The notes: generated from the letters alone by a model not told the origin. DNA of 5,931 nucleotides from Bacteroidales bacterium UBA4912 (GCA_002398875.1 DHCC01000021.1:1-5931); one strand, 5' to 3'; counted from the stretch's first letter, positions 1 to 5,931 are shown. Translations and numbers: made by a program.

Positions 1-13
1 GCTTGTAATCTGG

Positions 14-98
14 TACTCGGAGCGGGACTTGAACCCGCACAGCCTATAATGGCCACAAGATTTTAAGTCTTGCGTGTCTACCATTCCACCATCCGAGC
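14..98 (-). tRNA. tRNA-Leu (anticodon UAA)
   Basis: This is a class II tRNA that decodes UUA (and UUG by wobble). Read on the minus strand it has a 7-bp acceptor stem (92-98 with 15-21), a D arm with GGTAGA, a 5-bp anticodon stem around loop CTTAAAA (anticodon at 63-65), a long variable arm with a GGCC/GGCT stem, and a perfect GCGGG/CCCGC T stem around TTCAAGT. The long variable arm together with UAA makes leucine secure. The discriminator is A (position 14) and a genomic CCA follows at 11-13. The first acceptor pair is G1:U72, a wobble rather than the usual Watson-Crick pair. It lies 78 bp downstream of tRNA-Gly and is probably on the same transcript, since I see no convincing separate promoter between them. 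Confidence 0.96.
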
Positions 99-176
99 GG
101 ACCTTTAGTTCAAGGTAGGACTCCTTTTTTTAAATGGGTTAAAATGATTGTCCCTCACCAAATAATTTTTTATGAG

Positions 177-249
<73 letters not shown>

Positions 250-300
250 AATATGTTTAATCAAATCGATGCTCTCCAGCACAGTTTGTTTTTGCGACTA

Positions 301-331
301 CAAAAGTAAAAATGTTTCTTTAATTTACAAA
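301..331 (-). promoter_or_regulatory. Bacteroidota-type promoter for the tRNA-Gly/tRNA-Leu pair
   Basis: On the minus strand, TTTG at 331-328 is followed after 19 bp by TACTTTTG at 308-301. This matches the Bacteroides primary-sigma consensus exactly (-33 TTTG, 19-21 bp, -7 TAnnTTTG). Transcription would start a few bases downstream, near 294-297, giving a leader of about 45 nt before tRNA-Gly. The promoter overlaps the inverted repeat at 306-352: the -33 box lies in its loop and the last three bases of the -7 region lie in its outer arm. The match is direct; activity is inferred. Confidence 0.72.
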
Positions 332-352
332 GTATTTTAGAAACATTTTTAC
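306..352 (-). terminator. Perfect 14-bp inverted repeat, probable antiporter terminator
   Basis: Positions 306-319 (GTAAAAATGTTTCT) and 339-352 are exact reverse complements separated by a 19-nt loop. As minus-strand RNA this forms a hairpin 40 nt after the antiporter stop codon, with U-rich sequence at its 3' base (TTTTTAC then TTTTG). That suits an intrinsic terminator for the antiporter transcript. The stem is AT-rich (only three G-C pairs) and lacks the GC-rich core of classical terminators. The half-site centres are 33 bp apart, about three helical turns, so an operator for a dimeric regulator of the overlapping tRNA promoter is an alternative reading. Confidence 0.55.
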
Positions 353-392
353 AGTTCTCTTTGATTTTTTTTATTTATCAAGTTTAAAGGTT

Positions 393-1592
393 TTATTTTG
401 AGGTCTCGCCTGAAGAAACTAGTGTCAACTTTTTAGCATAAGTGATGAATATTCCTGTCAGTAAAAGGTTCAAACACATTGCCAAAACAGAAACAACTAA
501 TAATACCCCTCCGATTTGATATCCAATTGCAATGAAAAGAACTCCTGCACCAACCTCTCCTCTCGCAAACATTCCTACAGAAATGGCAAGTCTCTCGGCA
601 AACCTTCTGTCCTTGTAGAAAAACAGAGGAAATAACTTGCCAATGTTTGAAATAATAGTAACTAGAAATACATGCATCGCTATTATACTCCAATGGGGCA
701 TGGGTATCTTAGAAATAACTGATGTTGAAAGTGCTGCCTCTGTACTAAAGTCTACTCCTATGAACAGTGGCATACTCAACCCAACAAGCAACATAAAAAT
801 GTAGGAAATGGAATTTGCTACTTTCGTTTCTTTCACATCCGGTACTGGAGGATGTTTTCCTTTCATAATCATTCCCAGGATAAAAGCAGGAAGTAAAATT
901 TCTATATGTATGCCACCTTCATGTCCGTAAAAATGAGTTGTTATGCGATATAGACCTTCAATTACAATATAAAGAAGGACGGAATAGAACAATATTGACT
1001 TCCAGTCTTGTTTCATATTGTAAGTATTCATTTTCTTCCAGCCCAACCAGATAAGTACTACTGCAACTATAAGAATTACAAACATCTGCCAGCGCATACC
1101 TATCATCAGAATCTGAAGTGGTATCATCAGGAGTATAGTATCCAGATCATCAAAAATAGCAAGTACCTGCACTTTTTTATAAACCCAGGTATGCCTCAAC
1201 CCGGCAGCTGCCAACATTGTAAACAATATTCCTGCAGAAGTTGGAGCAGCATAACGGCTAAGCAGAAATGTCTCTTTCCAGGCATCCCCATTTTGCCATA
1301 TTCTCATTTCAGGGGGTGCAATAGCAAAGAGATAATACAATGCTACCAGAATCCATGGAAATGCAGCAGCTCCCATCGCAACACCATAATCGAGGGTGTA
1401 ACTGCGCCAGTACTTTTTATTTAACTCAAACTCACGCCCTACATTTATCATGATAAAGGCAAGAGAAATATATAGTAAAGAATTTGAAATTAATTTAAAT
1501 GCAGGGAAGCCTTCTCCTAAAAAAGGAGGTAAAATTTGTGAAAGAATAAGACCGATAACCAGTAAAACAGAAAACGTGTAGACTTTTCTCAT
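393..1592 (-). CDS. Cation:proton antiporter (CPA2/Na+/H+ exchanger type)
   Basis: This is an inner-membrane secondary transporter expected to exchange Na+ or K+ for protons. The protein is hydrophobic throughout, with about 11-13 predicted membrane segments, and at 399 residues fits a transporter core without cytoplasmic TrkA-N/RCK domains. The ion-binding motif FDDLDT has paired aspartates at residues 148-149 (codons at 1146-1151); in the CPA2 group an Asp-Asp pair usually goes with electrogenic exchange. A conserved late helix carries ERLAISVGMFARGEVGAGV (about residues 333-351), the R-G-E-V-G pattern typical of this superfamily. The reading frame extends one codon upstream to TTG at 1593-1595, but the adjacent ATG at 1590-1592 is preferred. 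It is last of the protein genes and separated from the lipoprotein by 126 bp, so it may have its own promoter; only a weak -7 match (TATTCTTG, 1666-1673) is visible. The transported ion cannot be told from sequence. Confidence 0.88.
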   Translation of the reverse strand: MRKVYTFSVLLVIGLILSQILPPFLGEGFPAFKLISNSLLYISLAFIMINVGREFELNKKYWRSYTLDYGVAMGAAAFPWILVALYYLFAIAPPEMRIWQNGDAWKETFLLSRYAAPTSAGILFTMLAAAGLRHTWVYKKVQVLAIFDDLDTILLMIPLQILMIGMRWQMFVILIVAVVLIWLGWKKMNTYNMKQDWKSILFYSVLLYIVIEGLYRITTHFYGHEGGIHIEILLPAFILGMIMKGKHPPVPDVKETKVANSISYIFMLLVGLSMPLFIGVDFSTEAALSTSVISKIPMPHWSIIAMHVFLVTIISNIGKLFPLFFYKDRRFAERLAISVGMFARGEVGAGVLFIAIGYQIGGVLLVVSVLAMCLNLLLTGIFITYAKKLTLVSSGETSK

Positions 1593-1606
1593 CAAATAAA
1601 ATTAAA

Positions 1607-1646
1607 AAAATGGTAATAAAGAAAATCTTAAAGAGAATACCATTTT
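1607..1646 (-). promoter_or_regulatory. Hairpin before antiporter start: weak terminator or leader element
   Basis: Arms AAAATGGTA (1638-1646 read on the minus strand) and TACCATTTT (1607-1615) are perfect 9-bp complements around a 22-nt loop. The 3' arm runs into a T-rich stretch (TTTTTTTAATTTTATTTG) that ends at the antiporter ATG. It could be a weak intrinsic terminator closing the small protein-mutL-reductase-lipoprotein transcript, or a leader structure that limits ribosome access, since its 3' foot is only 14 nt from the start codon. The stem has just two G-C pairs, so stability is modest and chance in AT-rich DNA is possible. Confidence 0.35.
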
Positions 1647-1718
1647 AAATTAAAAAATCAGGACGCAAGAATAACAATAAAAGTATCCGTTTTGTTTTGA
1701 TTTTATTGAAAAAATTAG

Positions 1719-2204
1719 TCATTTATTTTTCACAGCAGAGTTTACTACTTCGTAAACATCAGGTCGTGATGAATAAACTAGGTAACTTTGCAACGGTTCT
1801 TCAGATGGTCCACTTACTGGTGTTCCAAAGCCAAGACCTGAATGCCCGCGCATAATATCAAATACTGATTTACATTCGTAGCATATTGCCTTTCCATCAC
1901 CTGTTGGCTCAACTTTAATATTCCTGTTATCTTCATAAGGACAACACAGATCATAAGCATATATCGTACTACCGGTTACATCAGCAACGACAAGCAAGCC
2001 TGCGTAGCCAAACCTGTCCGAGTCGAACCTTCGCTCGGTTTCAGTAAAAATCTTAAATGAGAGACTTTCTCTTAAGGAATAATCGTAACTATTTAAGTCA
2101 ACAGTGAAATTCACAGGTGCATACGGTATTGTCAGCCGTGGTGTATTATCCTCACAAGATAAAAACAGAATAAAAAGTATCGTTAATAAAAGACATCTTT
2201 TCAT
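1719..2204 (-). CDS. Rieske-like lipoprotein with substituted metal ligands
   Basis: This is a 161-residue exported lipoprotein of unknown function. A signal peptide (MKR, then a hydrophobic run) ends in lipobox FLSC with the lipidated Cys at 17; the following Glu-Asp resembles acidic surface-export signals of Bacteroidota lipoproteins. The C-terminal half follows the Rieske layout: YAGLLVV (67-73), IYAYDLCCPY (81-90), CYECKSVFD (108-116), then GPSEEPLQSYLV (132-143), equivalent to the C-x-H box, the C-x2-H-G-x-x-F-D box and the closing GPA-x-x-PL-x-x-Y strand. Both ligand histidines differ: C-P-H reads C88-P-Y90, and C-x2-H reads C108-x2-C111. An extra C87 is present. A normal Rieske [2Fe-2S] centre is therefore unlikely. 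A four-Cys site binding Zn or Fe, disulfides, or a structural relic remain possible. It starts 19 bp after the reductase and is probably co-transcribed with it. The fold assignment is by motif reading only. Confidence 0.72.
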   Translation of the reverse strand: MKRCLLLTILFILFLSCEDNTPRLTIPYAPVNFTVDLNSYDYSLRESLSFKIFTETERRFDSDRFGYAGLLVVADVTGSTIYAYDLCCPYEDNRNIKVEPTGDGKAICYECKSVFDIMRGHSGLGFGTPVSGPSEEPLQSYLVYSSRPDVYEVVNSAVKNK

Positions 2205-2223
2205 TTACAGTTGTTACGCAAAA

Positions 2224-3189
2224 TTATAAAGTAGCACCTTCAAGAATAGTATCTATTTTAATTAGTTCTTCTTTTGTGAAACTAAGATTCTGCAGTGCAT
2301 TTATGTTATACTTTAGTTGGGTGGTATTTCTGGTCCCAACAATAAGTGATGTAACCCTTGGATCTCTCAAAGCCCATGCAAGAGCCATCTCTGCCATAGT
2401 CTGACCGCGTTCACCTGCAATCTCATTCAGCTGTTTTACCTTTTCAATCAAAAAGGGAGAAACCTGTTCTTTCCTAAGAAAACCATTCGGTATTGCTGCA
2501 CGTGAATCATTTGGGATACCATGTAGATATTTATCAGTCAACAGCCCCTGTGCCAAAGGAGAGAATGCAATAAAACCGGCACCGTACTCCTTGGTAATAC
2601 TCAGAATCTCATCTTCAGGCTGGCGATTAAACATGCTGTATTTGTGTTGAAATATCAAACATGGCACGTCTCTTTCATTTAAATAATTCAATGCTATTCT
2701 GGCCTGTACGGGAGGATAATTTGATAAACCAACATAGAGTGCTTTCCCCTGACGCACTATATCTACCAAAGCCTGCATTGTCTCCTCTAATGGTGTATTT
2801 TTGTCATACCTGTGTGAATAAAATATATCAAAGTATTCCAATCCGGTACGTTTCAGACTCTGATTGATACTCGCCATCAGATACTTCCTTGATCCACCGT
2901 CACCATACGGACCTTCCCACATATAGTATCCCGCTTTAGATGAAATTATCATCTGGTCGCGATGTGATGAGAGATTTTCTTTTAAAATTTTCCCAAAGTT
3001 AGATTCGGCAGAACCAGGAGGCGGTCCGTAATTATTAGCCAGATCAAAATGAGTTACACCATTTTCGAAGGCAAATAAAATCATTTCTCGTGCAGTTTCG
3101 TAATCATCCACAAATCCAAAGTTGTGCCACAAACCCAATGATATTTTGGGCAGCTGTAATCCGGTTGTTCCACAGTAAGAGTATTCCAT
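2224..3189 (-). CDS. yghZ: Aldo/keto reductase, YghZ/L-glyceraldehyde-3-phosphate reductase type
   Basis: This is a cytoplasmic NADPH-dependent reductase of the AKR superfamily. It closely resembles E. coli YghZ (Gpr, AKR14), which reduces L-glyceraldehyde 3-phosphate and also methylglyoxal. Shared blocks include RYCG/SYCG-x-x-GL near the N-terminus, SLGLWHNFG, THFDLANNYGPPPGSAE, GPYG-x-GGSRKYL, GLEY-x-DIFYSHR and FSPLAQGLLT. The catalytic tetrad is complete: Asp49, Tyr54, Lys85 and His126. The C-terminal cofactor segment GTRNTTQLKYN is also present. Length (321) is slightly under the E. coli protein (about 346), mainly at the ends. It starts 27 bp after mutL and ends 19 bp before the lipoprotein, implying one transcript. 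The physiological substrate here is inferred; other small aldehydes are possible. Confidence 0.93.
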   Translation of the reverse strand: MEYSYCGTTGLQLPKISLGLWHNFGFVDDYETAREMILFAFENGVTHFDLANNYGPPPGSAESNFGKILKENLSSHRDQMIISSKAGYYMWEGPYGDGGSRKYLMASINQSLKRTGLEYFDIFYSHRYDKNTPLEETMQALVDIVRQGKALYVGLSNYPPVQARIALNYLNERDVPCLIFQHKYSMFNRQPEDEILSITKEYGAGFIAFSPLAQGLLTDKYLHGIPNDSRAAIPNGFLRKEQVSPFLIEKVKQLNEIAGERGQTMAEMALAWALRDPRVTSLIVGTRNTTQLKYNINALQNLSFTKEELIKIDTILEGATL

Positions 3190-3216
3190 AATCTTTGTTT
3201 TGAATGGTAATTATAA

Positions 3217-5022
3217 TTAGTGCATTTTCTTTTCAATTTCGGCATCAGTAAACAAACTTACAACTTTTTGTCCATCTGGGGTATATGATGGAGAAGGAGA
3301 TGCAAAAAGCTGACTCACAATCAGAAGCATCTCTTCGGCAGTAAGTGTTCTGCCATAAGGTATTGCAGTTAGTCTGGCTAGTGACAAAGCTATAGATTCC
3401 TGTATTTCGGATTTAACATCACTGCCAGTTTCCAGACTGTTATTTATCATAGACCTAATAACTTGCCCCGGTTTTATATTTTCTATTTCTGATGGGACTC
3501 CCTGAACTGCATAACAATTATTACCCAAGTCACTCAATTCAAAGCCAAGAGCTACAAGGTCATCCATTATAGAAGGAAGGGCTGCTGATTCTGATGCAGT
3601 AAGTTCAAGGATTTCAGGAAACAACACACGCTGCGAAACTCCTTTTCTGTTTCTTATCTGGGCGAGATACTTCTCAAATAATATACGGATATGAGCTCTT
3701 TGCTGATCAATAATCATTAATCCAGATTTTACTGAAGTCAGTATATATTTTTGTTTATACTGATAATGTTCTGGATAAAGATCTGTTTCCGGGATATTTT
3801 GAAGAGTTTTTACTGTAGTCACTTCCTCAGGTATTTCTTCTTTTTCAAAACCTTTATACAGCTTTTCCCATCCAAAAGCAGGAGCTGATGCTCTTGTAGA
3901 TTCAGGTTTGTAAGTGTGAAAAGGGTTATAAGAAGGGTCAATATTTACTTTTGGCATTGGAGTACGCACTGAAGGATCAAAAACCGGAATCTCCGGTGCA
4001 TCCTCTCTGTCAAAATCAATACTGGGTACAGCATTAAACTTGCCAAGAGACTCCTTTACAGTAACCATAAGAATTTGCCACAAAGCCTGTTCATTCTCAA
4101 ACTTAACTTCAGTTTTTGTCGGATGGATATTAACATCAAGAGATTCAGGGTCTACCTCAAAATAAATATAGAAGCTAGGCTTCTCATTTGGAGAAATAAG
4201 CTGTTCAAATGCAGTCATAACTGCTTTGTAAAAATAAGGATGACGAATATATCTGTTGTTTACAAAGAAAAACTGCCTTGAGTTGCGCTTCTTTGCATAT
4301 TCAGGTCTTGATACGTATCCATAAATCCTGCCAAGAGTTGTTTCCTCCTCAATTTCAATTAATTGCTGCAGAACACTTTTACCATCCAACTGTGCTATAC
4401 GCTGCTTTAATCCCGTTTTGGCAAGATGTAGTGTTTCTACATCATTTTCAATAAGAGAAAATTCAATATTTGGATGCACTAAAGCAATACGCTCTATCTC
4501 ATTAAAGATATTACGACGTTCAGTTTCATTTGATTTAAGGAATTTTCTTCGTGCAGGCACATTGTAAAAAATGTTTTTTACTGTAACTGAAGTACCTGTA
4601 CCACAAACCACAACTTCTTGCTTTTCAAGCTTAGAGCCAGAAATAATCAATAATGAACCAAGTTCATCTTCTTCTCTGCGACTCTTAACCTCAACCTGTG
4701 AAATAGCAGCTATTGATGGTAATGCTTCACCTCGAAAACCCATTGTTGTAAGTGCAAAAAGATCATCTGCACTCTTTATTTTAGAAGTTGCATGCCTCTC
4801 AAAAGCCATTCTCATATCGGTGGCAGACATACCTTTGCCATCGTCAATAACACTTATAAGCGTTCTGCCTGCACCTTTTATTATAATTTGAATATTTTCC
4901 GCTCCCGCATCTATAGAATTCTCCACCAGTTCCTTAACCACTGAAGAGGGCCGTTGAATTACTTCACCGGCAGCAATTTGATTAGCGATGGAATCTGGCA
5001 GAAGATGAATGATATCTGTCAT
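3217..5022 (-). CDS. mutL: DNA mismatch repair protein MutL
   Basis: This is the GHKL ATPase that links mismatch-bound MutS to downstream repair. The N-terminal ATPase domain (about 1-330) is complete: IANQIAAGEV, KELVENSIDAGA with Glu31 and Asn35 matching E. coli Glu29 and Asn33, the DDGKGM loop (60-65), ATSKI (78-82), GFRGEAL (95-101) and DVNIHPTKTEVKF (296-308) with the sensing Lys303. A polar linker (about 330-420) leads to the C-terminal dimerisation domain. There the sliding-clamp motif is kept (QRVLFP, 464-469), but the endonuclease motifs of MutL nucleases are degenerate: DQHA-x2-E-x4-E reads DQQRAHIRILFE (439-450), ACR reads LAR (548-550), and CPHGRP reads TPDGQK (581-586). At 601 residues it has normal length and is not truncated. 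It begins 18 bp after the small membrane protein gene with no Shine-Dalgarno, and 27 bp separate it from the reductase. Confidence 0.98.
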   Translation of the reverse strand: MTDIIHLLPDSIANQIAAGEVIQRPSSVVKELVENSIDAGAENIQIIIKGAGRTLISVIDDGKGMSATDMRMAFERHATSKIKSADDLFALTTMGFRGEALPSIAAISQVEVKSRREEDELGSLLIISGSKLEKQEVVVCGTGTSVTVKNIFYNVPARRKFLKSNETERRNIFNEIERIALVHPNIEFSLIENDVETLHLAKTGLKQRIAQLDGKSVLQQLIEIEEETTLGRIYGYVSRPEYAKKRNSRQFFFVNNRYIRHPYFYKAVMTAFEQLISPNEKPSFYIYFEVDPESLDVNIHPTKTEVKFENEQALWQILMVTVKESLGKFNAVPSIDFDREDAPEIPVFDPSVRTPMPKVNIDPSYNPFHTYKPESTRASAPAFGWEKLYKGFEKEEIPEEVTTVKTLQNIPETDLYPEHYQYKQKYILTSVKSGLMIIDQQRAHIRILFEKYLAQIRNRKGVSQRVLFPEILELTASESAALPSIMDDLVALGFELSDLGNNCYAVQGVPSEIENIKPGQVIRSMINNSLETGSDVKSEIQESIALSLARLTAIPYGRTLTAEEMLLIVSQLFASPSPSYTPDGQKVVSLFTDAEIEKKMH

Positions 5023-5040
5023 ATATAATTTAAACCGTTT

Positions 5041-5364
5041 TTATCGCAAAAGCCAGAAGAAGAAAATAGCTAAAAGGATTAAAGCTATAATTATAAGTAA
5101 TCCGTTATTAGCCACAAAGGTGCTTTTTCCTGTTTCAACTCTATCTTTACGTTTCTTTAAATGACGTGTTTGCGAAACAAACTCAGTTTTAAAATCTTTC
5201 TTTTCAACCTCAACTTTTTCAGGCAAAACACCCATCTCTCTTTTAACAGCTTCAATACGATTTTTCAACCTTTCCTTACGTGCATCCTCCTCAGGATCAT
5301 AAAGAATTGGTTTATAATTAAATTTACGAGGTTTTCGATTATTGTAGAAAAAAAACATTCCCAT
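5041..5364 (-). CDS. Small C-terminally anchored membrane protein, uncharacterised
   Basis: I cannot assign a function to this 107-residue protein. It has a basic aromatic N-terminus with RKPRKFNYKPILYDPEED (10-27), a strongly charged Lys/Glu-rich helical middle (about 25-80) likely to be coiled coil or disordered, and one hydrophobic segment at about 89-106 ending two or so residues before the C-terminus. This suggests a tail-anchored inner-membrane protein with its charged part in the cytoplasm. The F-x-Y-x-P-x-x-x-D signature resembles, from memory, short proteins encoded near mutL in other Bacteroidota. It follows a strong promoter and is 18 bp upstream of mutL, so it is the first gene of that operon. 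The start at 5364 is chosen because it is the first ATG after the promoter; an in-frame ATG two codons on (5358) is possible. Confidence 0.8.
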   Translation of the reverse strand: MGMFFFYNNRKPRKFNYKPILYDPEEDARKERLKNRIEAVKREMGVLPEKVEVEKKDFKTEFVSQTRHLKKRKDRVETGKSTFVANNGLLIIIALILLAIFFFWLLR

Positions 5365-5387
5365 TGTAAGTAAATATTTGATAGTTA

Positions 5388-5419
5388 CAAATATAGATAA
5401 TCATTGTAAAAAAGACAAA
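5388..5419 (-). promoter_or_regulatory. Bacteroidota-type promoter for the small protein-mutL operon
   Basis: On the minus strand TTTG (5419-5416) is followed after 20 bp by TATATTTG (5395-5388), an exact match to the Bacteroides -33/-7 consensus. Transcription should begin near 5381-5384, leaving a leader of only about 17-20 nt before the ATG at 5364. Nothing similar lies in the 18-27 bp gaps downstream, so it probably serves the small protein, mutL, the reductase and the lipoprotein together. The OstA-like gene ends 73 bp before it, so read-through from that gene is also possible. Confidence 0.68.
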
Positions 5420-5491
5420 ACGTCAATATTTTTAAGAGTCATCCGATTTGCTGTTATATGATGAATGTAATATAATCATAAAACTGTTAAA

Positions 5492-5931
5492 TCACAGGGT
5501 GATGTCTTCCCTCTCAAAACGCCTTTGAGGCTGTTCTTCAGCATCTTCACTTTTCTTTATGTTACTGCGGAAAATATCTGAAGGACTGATTGGACGTAAA
5601 TAATCAAGCCAGACGAACCTTTCGAGTCTGTCTTGGCCCGGAAGCAGCTGCGGTAAAGGTGTTGTTACTGCCGTAGTTGCAGGCCATAGTTTTAGCCTTT
5701 TTATTTTTTCATTTTCAATATCCATGGAGAGATATGGACTTTCTGTTTTATTAAGTCCAATAATAGTGCTATCTTCTTCTACAAGATAATAAAGTGACTC
5801 AGCATTCCCCTCAACCAGTACGTTATAAATTTTTCCATCTCTGAAGAATGCTGTCATATCCCTACCGCTCAATTGATTGTACTGACTACCCTGTCCCCTG
5901 TCCTGAATAGCCATTGCATAATCTTTCACTA
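5492..5931 (-). CDS. OstA/LptA-like protein, C-terminal part (5' end outside window)
   Basis: The last 146 or so residues of a protein whose start lies beyond the right edge. The apparent first codon at 5927-5929 is an in-frame GTG (Val) inside the gene, not a true start. The segment contains an OstA-type beta-strand unit: SGRDMTAFFRDGKIYNVLVEGNAESLYYL, then DSTIIGLNKTESPYLSMDIENEKIKRLKLWP. This G-x-x-M-x-A-x-F-x-(D/N)-G and V-x-GNA-x-S-x-Y pattern is characteristic of Bacteroidota OstA-like proteins related to LptA and the LptD N-terminal domain, which form a beta-taco bridge for lipopolysaccharide in the periplasm. A conserved tail (LERFVWLDYLRPISPSDIF) is followed by a charged, probably flexible C-terminus. 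Any signal peptide is off-window. The gene precedes the small protein-mutL operon by 127 bp. Confidence 0.85.
   Translation of the reverse strand, partial: VKDYAMAIQDRGQGSQYNQLSGRDMTAFFRDGKIYNVLVEGNAESLYYLVEEDSTIIGLNKTESPYLSMDIENEKIKRLKLWPATTAVTTPLPQLLPGQDRLERFVWLDYLRPISPSDIFRSNIKKSEDAEEQPQRRFEREDITL

Noticed and set aside
101..116. Small hairpin ACCTT-6 nt-AAGGT just upstream of tRNA-Leu.
   Set aside because: Only 5 bp and no T-run of the right orientation; it might help tRNA processing but is too short to call.
1008..1424. Plus-strand open frame of 138 codons opposite the antiporter.
   Set aside because: It is antisense to a well-supported transporter gene, with a composition rich in His, Cys and Gln typical of an antisense shadow and no recognisable motif.
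1593..1595. TTG immediately before the antiporter ATG as an alternative start.
   Set aside because: An ATG follows directly in frame; a TTG start one codon earlier has no supporting ribosome-binding sequence.
1666..1673. TATTCTTG on the minus strand as a -7 box for the antiporter.
   Set aside because: It has one mismatch and no TTTG at the proper distance upstream, so it is not distinguishable from AT-rich background.
4571..4891. Plus-strand open frame of 106 codons opposite the MutL ATPase domain.
   Set aside because: Fully inside the most conserved part of mutL; its serine-rich hydrophobic translation is what the complement of that coding sequence gives.
5161..5373. Plus-strand open frame of 70 codons opposite the small membrane protein.
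   Set aside because: Antisense to the small gene, whose charged middle and terminal anchor read as a real protein and which has a consensus promoter; the plus-strand frame has none.
5927..5929. GTG near the right edge as the start of the OstA-like gene.
   Set aside because: The frame remains open to the edge, there is no signal peptide after the GTG, and the sequence starts in the middle of a conserved domain, so the gene is simply cut by the window.

Overview
The window looks like a chromosomal housekeeping segment from a Bacteroidota member, most likely the order Bacteroidales. Four things point there. There are two promoters of the phylum's own type (TTTG, 19-20 bp, TAnnTTTG). No start codon is preceded by a Shine-Dalgarno sequence. 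An OstA-like gene lies upstream of mutL. The base composition is AT-rich. I cannot place it to genus from sequence alone.

Everything reads on the minus strand, so transcription runs from high to low coordinates. At the right edge is the 3' part of an OstA/LptA-like envelope gene (5492 to the edge). A 127-bp gap holds a good promoter (5388-5419). It leads into a tightly packed run: a small C-terminally anchored membrane protein (5041-5364), mutL (3217-5022), a YghZ/Gpr-type aldo/keto reductase (2224-3189) and a Rieske-like lipoprotein (1719-2204). The gaps are only 18, 27 and 19 bp, so these four are probably one transcript. After 126 bp comes a CPA2-type cation:proton antiporter (393-1592), with a hairpin just upstream of its start codon. 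A perfect 14-bp inverted repeat (306-352) follows and overlaps the promoter (301-331) of a tRNA-Gly(GCC) and tRNA-Leu(UAA) pair.

The genes do not form one obvious pathway. The region combines envelope biogenesis (OstA-like), mismatch repair (MutL), carbonyl reduction (aldo/keto reductase), an unexplained exported lipoprotein, and ion/pH homeostasis. I see no mobile element, CRISPR array, prophage or defence system.

The points most worth a second look are the lipoprotein, which keeps a Rieske-like frame while replacing both histidine ligands; MutL, which keeps its ATPase and sliding-clamp motifs but has degenerate C-terminal endonuclease motifs; the tRNA promoter built into a terminator-like inverted repeat; and the small membrane protein between the OstA-like gene and mutL.
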